The notes under the pieces were generated by a model. It was not told where the DNA came from and did not search any database. It saw only the letters and a list, made by a program, of their open reading frames with translations. A DNA stretch of 64,000 nt from positions 23,865 to 87,864 of the forward strand of contig JACJYC010000024.1 of NCBI GenBank assembly GCA_020636325.1, in the 5' to 3' direction. The DNA comes from Lewinellaceae bacterium. Its GTDB lineage: Bacteria > Bacteroidota > Bacteroidia > Chitinophagales > Saprospiraceae. Shown piece by piece: positions 43,701 to 51,458 of this stretch. The position numbers and the translations under genes were made by a program. Each line of letters starts with the position of its first letter. Position 1 is the stretch's first letter.

Positions 43701-45488
43701 ATGTCAAAAAGTTCCGATACATCAATTGCTAGCAGGGAAAAACTATTAGGAATGGTATTTTTATGCTTCCTTTCCCTGCCGTTTCATGCTCAGCGCCTTT
43801 CCCGTGACTACAATGTAGACATCCTGGTCAACCAGGTCGGTTACGTACCCGGCGCCAGTAAGGTATGCCTCCTCAAAGGTGAATGCGAAAAGCCGTTCAA
43901 GGTGATCGACATTCAAACGCAAGCCGTTGTGCTTTCCGGAAATTGGACTCCCTTTTTCGGTGATTTCGGAAAGTGGTCCAAAGGGGATTTCAGTGCCGTT
44001 TCCCGGCCGGGCCATTATTATATCCTGTGCGATACCCTGCGATCCTATCCTTTTGAGATCGGCCCGGCTGTTTACCGCCCGGCCATCGATCTGGTTGTGA
44101 GCTACTTTTCCAGACAGCGATGCGGCCCCAGCGCCACCGGCTACCTCTCTCCCTGTCACCTGGATGACGGCATCCGGATGGACAACGGCAAGCACCAGGA
44201 CGTCAGCGGCGGATGGCACGATGCCAGCGACCTGCGCAAATGGGTCGGCGCGACCATATACGGCATGATCGGCCTGGCTAAAGCTTATGAATCAGGTGTA
44301 GGCGATCAGGCTAAAATCCGGGACGAACTGCTCTGGGGCAACCGGTATTTTCTTCACATGCAGGAACCCGATGGGCATATCATGAGCTATATCGGCGGGG
44401 ACGTGCAAAAACATTCCGACAGCAACCGCTGGACCGACAATATAGTCGGTGAGGAAACCGGCGAATTGCAGATGGTCAAACCCAATGCCGGCAGATCACC
44501 CCATGATATGCTTATCCGCGGCACAAAGGACGACCGGATCATCCGCACCGATCCCCTGGAACTGACCGGGCAGTTCAATTTCATTACAGCCGAAGCTATG
44601 ACGGCGAGGATTATGAAAAGATCCGACCGGAAATATGCCGGACAATGCCTGCAGGCCGCCGAAGATTGTTTTAGCTGGTGTCTGAAGAACGATGTACCCT
44701 TTGAAACAGGCGAAATTGGCGCTTCTATGCTGGCAAGTCTGGAGTTGTATAAGACGACCAAACGGCCTTTATACCGGGATTTTGCCGCCATGCAGGCCAA
44801 AATCCTGCGCACAAGGCAAGCCGACACGGGAGCCCTGAAAGGGTTCTTTTTTACCGGTCAAAGCAATACAGAACCCTATAAAAACATCTGGAACGGCTGC
44901 CAGGCCCTGATAGCGCTGTGCGATATGGTCAAGGCTTTTCCAAAACACCAGGACGTGCCGACCTGGAAGGCGATGATCGACCTGTATGCCCGTCAATATG
45001 TGGAGATCCTGGCGGAAAAGAATGCATTCGGCATGGTCCCTTTCGGCCTGTACCTCGGTGAAGATCCCGGCGGCGGCAGGCAGGCAGGAGAATATTGGTA
45101 CCGGTATTTCATGCAACCCGAACTGGACTGGTGGGTCGGTGTCAATGCCAATCTGGCCTCGAACGGGATCGGCTTGTTGAAAGCGGCAGATGTTTTAGGC
45201 GATCAAAACCTGAAAGCCCTGGCCCAGCGACAGCTCGACTGGATCATCGGCTTCAACCCGTTTAACAGCTCCACAATTGCAGGTGTGGGGTACAGCCATC
45301 CGAAACATTTTCCGGGCAGTTCTTTCAGCCCGCTCACGCCGGTCATTCCGGGCGCTGTATTGAACGGCTTGGGCGGCAACCACGAAGATGAACCGGTTAT
45401 CGGCAACGGCGACTGGCAGATTTCTGAGTATTGGACGCCGATGGTGGCGTATACCCTATGGCTGATGGGGGTATTGTCCAGCGGATAG
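43701..45488 (+). CDS. Glycoside hydrolase family 9 (cellulase-type) enzyme
   Basis: A 595-residue protein with an N-terminal hydrophobic signal-like segment (about 15-30). A CelD-type immunoglobulin-like domain covers 38-120 (VNQVGYVPGASKVCLL...). The GH9 catalytic barrel follows from about 125, with GGWHDASDLRKW at 170-181 carrying the catalytic Asp pair (Asp174, Asp177) and a C-terminal acid candidate Glu576 (ISEYWTP). GH9 enzymes are inverting endo- or exoglucanases. Export is likely; no sorting domain or carbohydrate-binding module is seen at the C-terminus. Confidence 0.9.
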   Translation: MSKSSDTSIASREKLLGMVFLCFLSLPFHAQRLSRDYNVDILVNQVGYVPGASKVCLLKGECEKPFKVIDIQTQAVVLSGNWTPFFGDFGKWSKGDFSAVSRPGHYYILCDTLRSYPFEIGPAVYRPAIDLVVSYFSRQRCGPSATGYLSPCHLDDGIRMDNGKHQDVSGGWHDASDLRKWVGATIYGMIGLAKAYESGVGDQAKIRDELLWGNRYFLHMQEPDGHIMSYIGGDVQKHSDSNRWTDNIVGEETGELQMVKPNAGRSPHDMLIRGTKDDRIIRTDPLELTGQFNFITAEAMTARIMKRSDRKYAGQCLQAAEDCFSWCLKNDVPFETGEIGASMLASLELYKTTKRPLYRDFAAMQAKILRTRQADTGALKGFFFTGQSNTEPYKNIWNGCQALIALCDMVKAFPKHQDVPTWKAMIDLYARQYVEILAEKNAFGMVPFGLYLGEDPGGGRQAGEYWYRYFMQPELDWWVGVNANLASNGIGLLKAADVLGDQNLKALAQRQLDWIIGFNPFNSSTIAGVGYSHPKHFPGSSFSPLTPVIPGAVLNGLGGNHEDEPVIGNGDWQISEYWTPMVAYTLWLMGVLSSG

Positions 45489-45489
45489 G

Positions 45490-45939
45490 TTATTTAATTA
45501 GTTGGATTTGAACCAAATCTAAATATTTTCCATTCAAATGATCAAAATCTTTGTCGGTGGTTAATAATTTAGAGTCGGTTACAGCGGCAGTAGCTGCAAT
45601 CCAAAGGTCATTTTTTCCCATATTCCTTGCACTTAAGTTTAAGGGATTGTCTTTTAGTTTTCCCTGACTAAAAGCATCTATTTCTGCGTATTTTTTAATC
45701 ACATCTTTGAAATTAATATCTGCAATTAGGAAACCATTCAATAATTCTTCTAGTTTCTGAACCTTCCTTTTACCCCAATTATTCCTTAACATAATTGATT
45801 CCAACTCTCCAAGACTTACAATTGAAAGAATTGGAATGTTATTTGGACCTAATGGGTCATATAAATTGTCAATTCTATCTCTTGTGGATTTATCTTTAAG
45901 GTAAACAAGTATAATATTAGTGTCAAGTAAGAATTTCAT
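45490..45939 (-). CDS. PIN-domain toxin (VapC-like)
   Basis: A 149-residue PIN domain: LLDTNIILVYL at the N-terminus (Asp6), a central GELE motif, and NDLWIAATA then LLTTDKDFDHL at the C-terminus, giving the usual acidic Mg-binding quartet. Probably an RNase toxin. Its ATG overlaps the antitoxin stop in ATGA. Base composition is clearly AT-rich compared with the flanks, which suggests recent acquisition. Confidence 0.88.
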   Translation of the reverse strand: MKFLLDTNIILVYLKDKSTRDRIDNLYDPLGPNNIPILSIVSLGELESIMLRNNWGKRKVQKLEELLNGFLIADINFKDVIKKYAEIDAFSQGKLKDNPLNLSARNMGKNDLWIAATAAVTDSKLLTTDKDFDHLNGKYLDLVQIQLIK

Positions 45940-46211
45940 ATCATTTTTAACAGATCCTCAATTGGTTCCTGGATGTCAATTTCATTAATAAGCCGGTCAA
46001 ATTTGCTTCTGTCAATCCCGGTAAACCCTTGTTCTTTGATCAGTTTATCGATATCAAGATTTTCATCCAATGGCTTGACCAATTGCGATAAAATATCCGA
46101 ATTCTCTCCGGAATTTTTTGTTAATATTTCTTCTAGTTTGGAAATCAAGAATTTATCCTGAATGCCTGTAATTCTTTCGATTAATTGATATTTTCTTGTT
46201 TCTAAAGTCAT
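45936..46211 (-). CDS. Antitoxin partner of the PIN toxin
   Basis: A 91-residue acidic, helical protein with no recognised DNA-binding motif, encoded immediately upstream of the PIN toxin with an ATGA overlap. Size, order and overlap indicate an antitoxin. The N-terminal KYQLIERITGIQDKFLISKLEEIL segment resembles those of small Bacteroidota PIN antitoxins. AT-rich like its partner. Confidence 0.75.
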   Translation of the reverse strand: MTLETRKYQLIERITGIQDKFLISKLEEILTKNSGENSDILSQLVKPLDENLDIDKLIKEQGFTGIDRSKFDRLINEIDIQEPIEDLLKMI

Positions 46212-46355
46212 TTGTATTCAACTTTTAGTTTGCTAATATACGGATTTTTTTAGCTTATAGTCAAATTTTTCAACCCCGATTCGACCAAAAAAGAATTAAC
46301 TTTACCCATCACCTCAATCTTTCAAACCGATTAATCCACGATTTCGTTCACCAAC

Positions 46356-47150
46356 ATGCTCCACAACAAATCTATTGTCATCATCGGAGGAACCACCGGT
46401 CTGGGGTTTTCTGCGGCCCGGGCTTTTGTCCGCAACGGCGCAAAGGTCGTAGTGGTTGGCAGGGACCCTGAAAGCGGCGTGACGGCCGGGGAGGCGCTTG
46501 GTTCAAATGGGATGGTCGTGACCGGCGATGCCATGGACCCTGATACCGCTGTAGGGGCAATCGACCAATGTTTACACACTTTTGGGACTTTCGACGGTTT
46601 GTACCACGTTGCCGGCGGCAGCGGACGGCGATACGGCGACGGCCCGCTGCACGAATTGTCCCTGGAAGGCTGGAACAAGACCCTGGAGTGGAACCTCACC
46701 GGATTGATGCTCTCCAACCAGGCTGCCGTCCGGAAATTCCTGGAAACCGGCCGCGGCGGCAGCATACTGAATATGGGCTCCGTTTTGGGATATGACCCTT
46801 CGCCTCGGTATTTTGCCACACACGCGTACGCCGCAGCCAAATCGGCGGCTATCGGTTTTACCAGGTCTGTGGCGGCCTATTACGCTCCTTATAATATCCG
46901 AATAAATTTGCTGGCGCCGGCCCTGGTGGAAACGCCCATGTCCGCCCGTGCAAGCGAAAATCCGGAGATCATGGCGTTCATCCGCACCAAACAGCCGCTG
47001 GATGGAGGCCGCAACGGCCAACCCGAAGACCTGGACGGTGCAGCTGTATATTTTATGTCGGACGCCTCCCGGTTTACGACCGGGCAGACCCTGTACGTGG
47101 ACGGCGGCTGGGGCGTTTCGGACGGTGGACGGTGGACGGAGGATTACTAA
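46356..47150 (+). CDS. Short-chain dehydrogenase/reductase
   Basis: A 264-residue classical SDR. Cofactor motif GGTTGLG (near 11-17), the catalytic Tyr and Lys in HAYAAAKSA, and the C-terminal LYVDGGWG are all present; RDPE after the second strand hints at NADP(H) or NAD(H) without certainty. The natural end of the family is near DGGW. The extra tail VSDGGRWTEDY is encoded by a GGTGGACGG array, and the stop codon TAA is the first codon of a larger repeat unit downstream. Confidence 0.88.
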   Translation: MLHNKSIVIIGGTTGLGFSAARAFVRNGAKVVVVGRDPESGVTAGEALGSNGMVVTGDAMDPDTAVGAIDQCLHTFGTFDGLYHVAGGSGRRYGDGPLHELSLEGWNKTLEWNLTGLMLSNQAAVRKFLETGRGGSILNMGSVLGYDPSPRYFATHAYAAAKSAAIGFTRSVAAYYAPYNIRINLLAPALVETPMSARASENPEIMAFIRTKQPLDGGRNGQPEDLDGAAVYFMSDASRFTTGQTLYVDGGWGVSDGGRWTEDY

Positions 47151-47473
47151 GCCCAAAGCGCAGCGGCGGGATTGGTAAGCCTGAAGGACGGTAGACGGTG
47201 GACGGTAGACGGTAGACGATAGACGGTGGACGGGAAACGCCCGGATTACTAAGCCCAAAGCGTAGCGGCGGGATTGGTAAGCCTGAAGGACGGTGGACGG
47301 TGGACGGGAAACGCCCGGATTACTAAGCCCAAAGCGTAGCGGCGGGATTGGTAAGCCTGAAGGACGATAGACGGTGGACGGTGGACGGGAAACGCCCGGA
47401 TTGCTAAGCCCAAAGCGCAGCGGCGGGATTGGTAAGCCTGTTAAGCCCCTGAAAAAGACTCAAATTTCATCAA
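47151..47473. repeat. GGTGGACGG array with four larger repeat units
   Basis: The unit that starts TAAGCCCAAAGCGYAGCGG occurs at 47148, 47250, 47324 and 47405 (spacings 102, 74 and 81 bp), separated by variable GGTGGACGG/GGTAGACGG words. The first unit overlaps the SDR stop codon. No gene. Confidence 0.85.
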
Positions 47474-48385
47474 ATGGACAAATTCTTAAACCCTCATACA
47501 ATAGGCATCGACCTGGGCGGGACCCAGATCAAAGGCGTGCTGCTGAACACAAGCGGGGAGGCGGTCCGGCAGCAGATCCTGCCGACGGACGACGAACCGG
47601 GCGGAGACTGGAAGGAAAAAGTACGGGAATTGGCGGAAGGGTTAAAAGCTTCTGCCCCCGTCGAAGATTTCCGGATCGGCCTTTCCGCGCCCGGGCTGGC
47701 CAATGCTGAAAACACGGCCATTACTTATATGCCTGACCGGCTGTCCGGCCTCGAAAATTTCATCTGGGGCGAATTCCTTGGTGCGCCGACCTGGGTGCTC
47801 AACGACGCGCATGCCGCCCTGATGGCGGAGGCCGAATTCGGCGCAGCGAAAGGCTGCCGGAATGTCCTCCTGCTCACCCTGGGCACCGGCGTCGGCGGAG
47901 GGATACTCATCAACGGCGAGCTGTACCAGGGCCAGTTCCAGATGGCCGGCCATTTCGGGCATTTTTCGGTCAACGCCAACGACGACGAGCGCAGCCTGCT
48001 GGGCGCCCCGGGCAGCCTGGAATACGCCATCGGGAATTATTCCATACGGCGGCGCTCCTTTGGCAAGTTTAGTTCCACCATGGACCTGCTGAAGGCTTAC
48101 CGGACGGGAGATCCATTTGCTACCTGGCTCTGGCTGGAATCCGTCCGGAAACTGGCGGCCGGAATCGCTTCTTTAAGCAACGCTTTTTCACCGGAAATCG
48201 TAGTTTTGTCCGGGGGAATCACCCTGGCTGGCAATGACCTGTTCCAACCCCTGGAATCTTTTCTTGACATATACGGATTCCGACCGGAGAACAACAAGAT
48301 CGCCATACGCCGGGCCCATTTCGCCGAACTGTCCGGAGCCATCGGCGCGGCAGCATTCGCCCTGAAGAAATCCATAACCCCCTGA
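47474..48385 (+). CDS. ROK family sugar kinase-like protein
   Basis: A 303-residue ROK protein. GIDLGGTQIKGVLL at the N-terminus (phosphate 1), LSAPGLAN, NDAHAALMAEAEFGA and LTLGTGVGGGILINGEL are all in place. The zinc-binding cysteine cluster usual in ROK proteins (C-x-C-G-x-x-G-C) is absent; the equivalent stretch reads DDERSLLGAPGSLE. The kinase may still work without zinc. The neighbouring SIS gene suggests the two act on the same sugar. Confidence 0.88.
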   Translation: MDKFLNPHTIGIDLGGTQIKGVLLNTSGEAVRQQILPTDDEPGGDWKEKVRELAEGLKASAPVEDFRIGLSAPGLANAENTAITYMPDRLSGLENFIWGEFLGAPTWVLNDAHAALMAEAEFGAAKGCRNVLLLTLGTGVGGGILINGELYQGQFQMAGHFGHFSVNANDDERSLLGAPGSLEYAIGNYSIRRRSFGKFSSTMDLLKAYRTGDPFATWLWLESVRKLAAGIASLSNAFSPEIVVLSGGITLAGNDLFQPLESFLDIYGFRPENNKIAIRRAHFAELSGAIGAAAFALKKSITP

Positions 48386-48517
48386 TTTTTTTTCCGATAT
48401 ACCCCAATTCAACCTCCGGCGGCCGAAGCTCCCAAAAAGCGGAGGCGGCAATCACCGAATCAACAAATCAACAAACCCTCAATTCCTCAATTCCTCAATT
48501 CCTCAATTCCTCAATCC
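48386..48517. repeat. Hairpin module and CCTCAATT array
   Basis: A hairpin module GCC-GAA-GCT...AGC-GGA-GGC at about 48422-48448 is followed by CCTCAATTCCTCAATT words (about 48478-48512) that end at the ATG of the SIS gene. Confidence 0.8.
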
Positions 48518-49327
48518 ATGTCCTACACCGCCGATTACCTCAATAAATGCCAAACCCTCATCGCCACCGTCGCTGCGCAGGAATCCCGGATCCAGGCAGC
48601 GGCAGGGTTGTTTGCCGGTACCATACTTGCCGGGCGGATGGTCCACGTTTTCGGCAGCGGACATAGCCGGATCATGGTCGAGGAAATGTGGCCCCGGTAC
48701 GGTTCCTTCCCCGGATTCAACCCCATCGTTGAGTTGTCCCTGACCTTTCATAACCTGGTGGTCGGCGCCAACGGCCAGCGGCAGGCCATGTTCCTCGAAA
48801 ACGTTCCCGGCCTGGCCCGGCAGATCCTGCGCAATTTCGACCTGTCCGACCAGGACTCGGCGCTGGTGATCTCCTCCTCGGGATGCAACGTTGTTCCGAT
48901 CGAAATGGCAGAACGATTCCGGGAATCCGGCATCAAAACGGTGGGGCTGATCTCCCGGCAACATTCCGAAGCGAGTAAAAGCAAGCGGCCCGATGGCAAA
49001 AAACTCCAGGATTTTTGCGACATTGTCCTGGATTCCGGTGCACCGGTCGGAGATGCAATGATCAAAGTGGAAGGACTGGATACGCCGGTATCGCCCGGTT
49101 CAACGGTCGGTTCCTGCATGGTCATCAACAGCATTAAGGCCGAATTGGCCGCGCTGCTGACCAAGGCCGGCAAACCGCCGAAAGTGCTGACCGCCGCAGC
49201 CGTGGCAGGCCCCGAAAAAGCCGCCGAATTATTCGAATCCGCATACGATGAACACGCGCACAGGCTGGCAAAGTTGTACGAGAATGTAGGCATCGAAAGT
49301 TATGTCTCCGGCAATTATGCGGATTGA
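48518..49327 (+). CDS. SIS-domain sugar isomerase-like protein
   Basis: A 269-residue protein with a single SIS (sugar isomerase) domain over about 25-200. Motifs are VHVFGSGHSRIMVEEMW, ALVISSSGCNVVPIEMAERFRESGIKTVGLISR and SPGSTVGSCMVINSIK. It resembles the UPF0309/MurQ-related group thought to act on phosphosugars. Together with the ROK kinase upstream it could form a phosphorylate-then-isomerise pair. Confidence 0.87.
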   Translation: MSYTADYLNKCQTLIATVAAQESRIQAAAGLFAGTILAGRMVHVFGSGHSRIMVEEMWPRYGSFPGFNPIVELSLTFHNLVVGANGQRQAMFLENVPGLARQILRNFDLSDQDSALVISSSGCNVVPIEMAERFRESGIKTVGLISRQHSEASKSKRPDGKKLQDFCDIVLDSGAPVGDAMIKVEGLDTPVSPGSTVGSCMVINSIKAELAALLTKAGKPPKVLTAAAVAGPEKAAELFESAYDEHAHRLAKLYENVGIESYVSGNYAD

Positions 49328-49375
49328 CCCAGTTGGTCCGATCGTTTGGATTTCGCTGACCAAACGTCGGATGCT

Positions 49376-49441
49376 CATAATCGAATCACTCGAATCAATC
49401 CAATCAATCGAATCAATCCAATCAATCGAATCAATTAATCC
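49376..49441. repeat. AATCAATCCAATC array
   Basis: A short array of AATCAATCC and AATCAATCG words filling the space up to the next ATG. The segment just before it (about 49345-49375) resembles the 81-bp unit at 38.4 kb in reverse orientation (GACCAAACGTCGGATGC). Confidence 0.75.
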
Positions 49442-50482
49442 ATGCAGCCCATACCCATCAAAACAACCGTTGTAGGCTCCTGGCCGTTTCCCGGCTGGCT
49501 TGAATTTGCCGCCCAGAACCTGGATCAATTCGGCCCGGCCGACCTGGAGGAAATGATCGAAGACGCCGTGGTCAATGCGATCCACGATCAGGTAACGGCA
49601 GGTCTGGATGTCATTACCGACGGAGAACAGACCCGGCTGGATTTCAACCTCTCCTTTTACGGATTCCTGGAGGGTATTCGCCCCAACCACGCCGAAACCC
49701 GGAAATTTGGCCCGCCGGCCCACGACCAACGCGGTAAACACACCATTTTTGAATCGCTGGCCGCACCCAAGGGACTGGGCGTTGTGGAAGAATTCCAGCG
49801 ATTGCAGCGATTGGCGCCGAAAGGACAAATGCTGAAAGCTTCCATCCCGGGGCCCTATACGTTATCCGGCCGCCTGCTGCCGGGGAATATCTATAAAGAC
49901 CGCTGGGAAGTTACCGAAGCCCTTTTGCCTTTAGTGGCAAGCGAATTGGAAAAACTGGTAGCGGCAGGTGCGCAGGAGATCTGCATCGACGAACCCTCTA
50001 TGTCCTGTTATGCTTACAAAGAGGATACCCGCCGGTTTGTGGACATCTTCAACCGGACAGTGGAACGTGTCGTCGGAAAAACCCGGATCGCCATGCACCT
50101 TTGTTTCGGAAATTTCAAAGGCCGCTCCGTGGGTAAAAAGACCATAGCCCCCATGTTGCCGGATTTCCTGGATATGAAGGTGGATGAGGTCCACACCGAA
50201 ATGACCGTCCTGAATTTCGCGGAGGTCCACCTCCTGGAGCGGTTTGCTGAAAAAGCGGACGTCGCCGTAGGCGTGATCGACGTCAAAAGCTATTATATCG
50301 AAACCGTCGCCGATGTGGAGGAGCGGATCCGGAAATGCCTCCAATACGTGCCGGCTGAAAAGCTGGCGGTGGCCCCGGATTGCGGAATGTCCCAAACTGC
50401 AAGATGGGCATCGCGGCAGAAGTTGACGAATATGTGTGCCGCGGCGAGGAGGGTGAGGGGGATTGAGGAATTGAGGAATTGA
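49442..50482 (+). CDS. Core-MetE-like (cobalamin-independent methionine synthase family) protein
   Basis: A 346-residue single-domain relative of the MetE C-terminal half. The zinc ligands are all present: His219 and Cys221 (MHLCFGN), Glu253 (HTEMT) and Cys314 (PDCGMSQTAR). The N-terminal folate-binding half of true MetE is absent, as in short 'core-MetE' proteins that use other methyl or thiol substrates. It sits inside a carbohydrate-type gene run, which is unexpected. The last residues GIEELRN and the stop codon are written by a GAGGAATT array. Confidence 0.85.
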   Translation: MQPIPIKTTVVGSWPFPGWLEFAAQNLDQFGPADLEEMIEDAVVNAIHDQVTAGLDVITDGEQTRLDFNLSFYGFLEGIRPNHAETRKFGPPAHDQRGKHTIFESLAAPKGLGVVEEFQRLQRLAPKGQMLKASIPGPYTLSGRLLPGNIYKDRWEVTEALLPLVASELEKLVAAGAQEICIDEPSMSCYAYKEDTRRFVDIFNRTVERVVGKTRIAMHLCFGNFKGRSVGKKTIAPMLPDFLDMKVDEVHTEMTVLNFAEVHLLERFAEKADVAVGVIDVKSYYIETVADVEERIRKCLQYVPAEKLAVAPDCGMSQTARWASRQKLTNMCAAARRVRGIEELRN

Positions 50483-50600
50483 GGAACTGAGGAACTGAGG
50501 AACTGTTTATTCGTTTATTTGAATGCTTCGTTTTTCAAATCAACCTCCGGCGGCCGTAGCTCCAAAAGAGCGAAGGCGGCAAATCAACATCTTACATTCC
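50483..50600. repeat. GAGGAATTGAGG array and hairpin module
   Basis: The array begins inside the MetE-like gene at about 50460. The hairpin module GCC-GTA-GCTC-CAAAA-GAGC-GAA-GGC lies at about 50553-50578 and precedes the ATG of the next gene. Confidence 0.82.
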
Positions 50601-51443
50601 ATGGCCCTGATCCGACCAAAACAAAAAGACGAAACGCTCCTGAACGATATCCGCGCGTTCACCAGCGAAACCGGCTTCAAGGTCTGGTGGCTGGGGCAGA
50701 GCGGATTTCTGATCAAATGGCAGGGAAAGCACCTGCTTTTCGATCCCTATTTGTCAGACTCCCTGTCGGTCAAATACCGGCATACCGACAAGCCGCACGT
50801 AAGGATGAGCGAGATCGTCATCCCGCCGGAAAAGCTCGACTTTATCGATATCGTTACGTCCAGCCATAACCATACCGACCACCTGGATGCCGAAACATTA
50901 ATGCCTGTTTTGAAGGCCAATCCAGGTATCCGGTTCATCATTCCCGAAGCCAACCGGGATTTTGTAGCGGATCGGCTCAAATGCCCCATTGATTTTCCGA
51001 TCGGGCTCAATGACGGCCTTTCATGCGAACACCACGGTTTTACCATCACAGGCATTCCGGCAGCCCACAACAACCTGGAACGGAATGAAAAAGGGGAATG
51101 CCGGTTCATGGGGTTTGTCGCCCGGTTCGGCGATTTTGCGGTTTATCATTCCGGCGACACGCTTTGGTTCGACGGGCTGGAAGCGATCCTGCGCCCATTT
51201 CAGGTAGATATCGCTTTTTTGCCCATCAACGGCAACAAGCCCGAACGCAGGGTAGCCGGCAATCTCAATCCCGATGAAGCGGCCCGGTTGGGCAAGGTCA
51301 TCGGCGCAAAATGCGTGATCCCTCATCACTACCATATGTTTGAATTCAATACGGAAGACCCCGGTAACTTTATCGCAGCCTGTGAAAATTACAGTACACC
51401 TTACCGTGTGCTGGAACTGGGGGAAGGCTGGAACAGAAATTAA
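50601..51443 (+). CDS. MBL-fold metallohydrolase, UlaG-like
   Basis: A 280-residue metallo-beta-lactamase-fold protein. The metal motif is SSHNHTDHLDAE, followed by GIPAAHNN, YHSGDTLW and a C-terminal IPHHYHMFEF. This layout fits the UlaG/L-ascorbate-6-phosphate lactonase-like branch. Lactone hydrolysis would suit a sugar pathway here, but the substrate is not readable. The start at 50601 avoids 26 residues that would be encoded by repeat DNA. Confidence 0.88.
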   Translation: MALIRPKQKDETLLNDIRAFTSETGFKVWWLGQSGFLIKWQGKHLLFDPYLSDSLSVKYRHTDKPHVRMSEIVIPPEKLDFIDIVTSSHNHTDHLDAETLMPVLKANPGIRFIIPEANRDFVADRLKCPIDFPIGLNDGLSCEHHGFTITGIPAAHNNLERNEKGECRFMGFVARFGDFAVYHSGDTLWFDGLEAILRPFQVDIAFLPINGNKPERRVAGNLNPDEAARLGKVIGAKCVIPHHYHMFEFNTEDPGNFIAACENYSTPYRVLELGEGWNRN

Positions 51444-51458
51444 CCTGTCCGAATAGAA

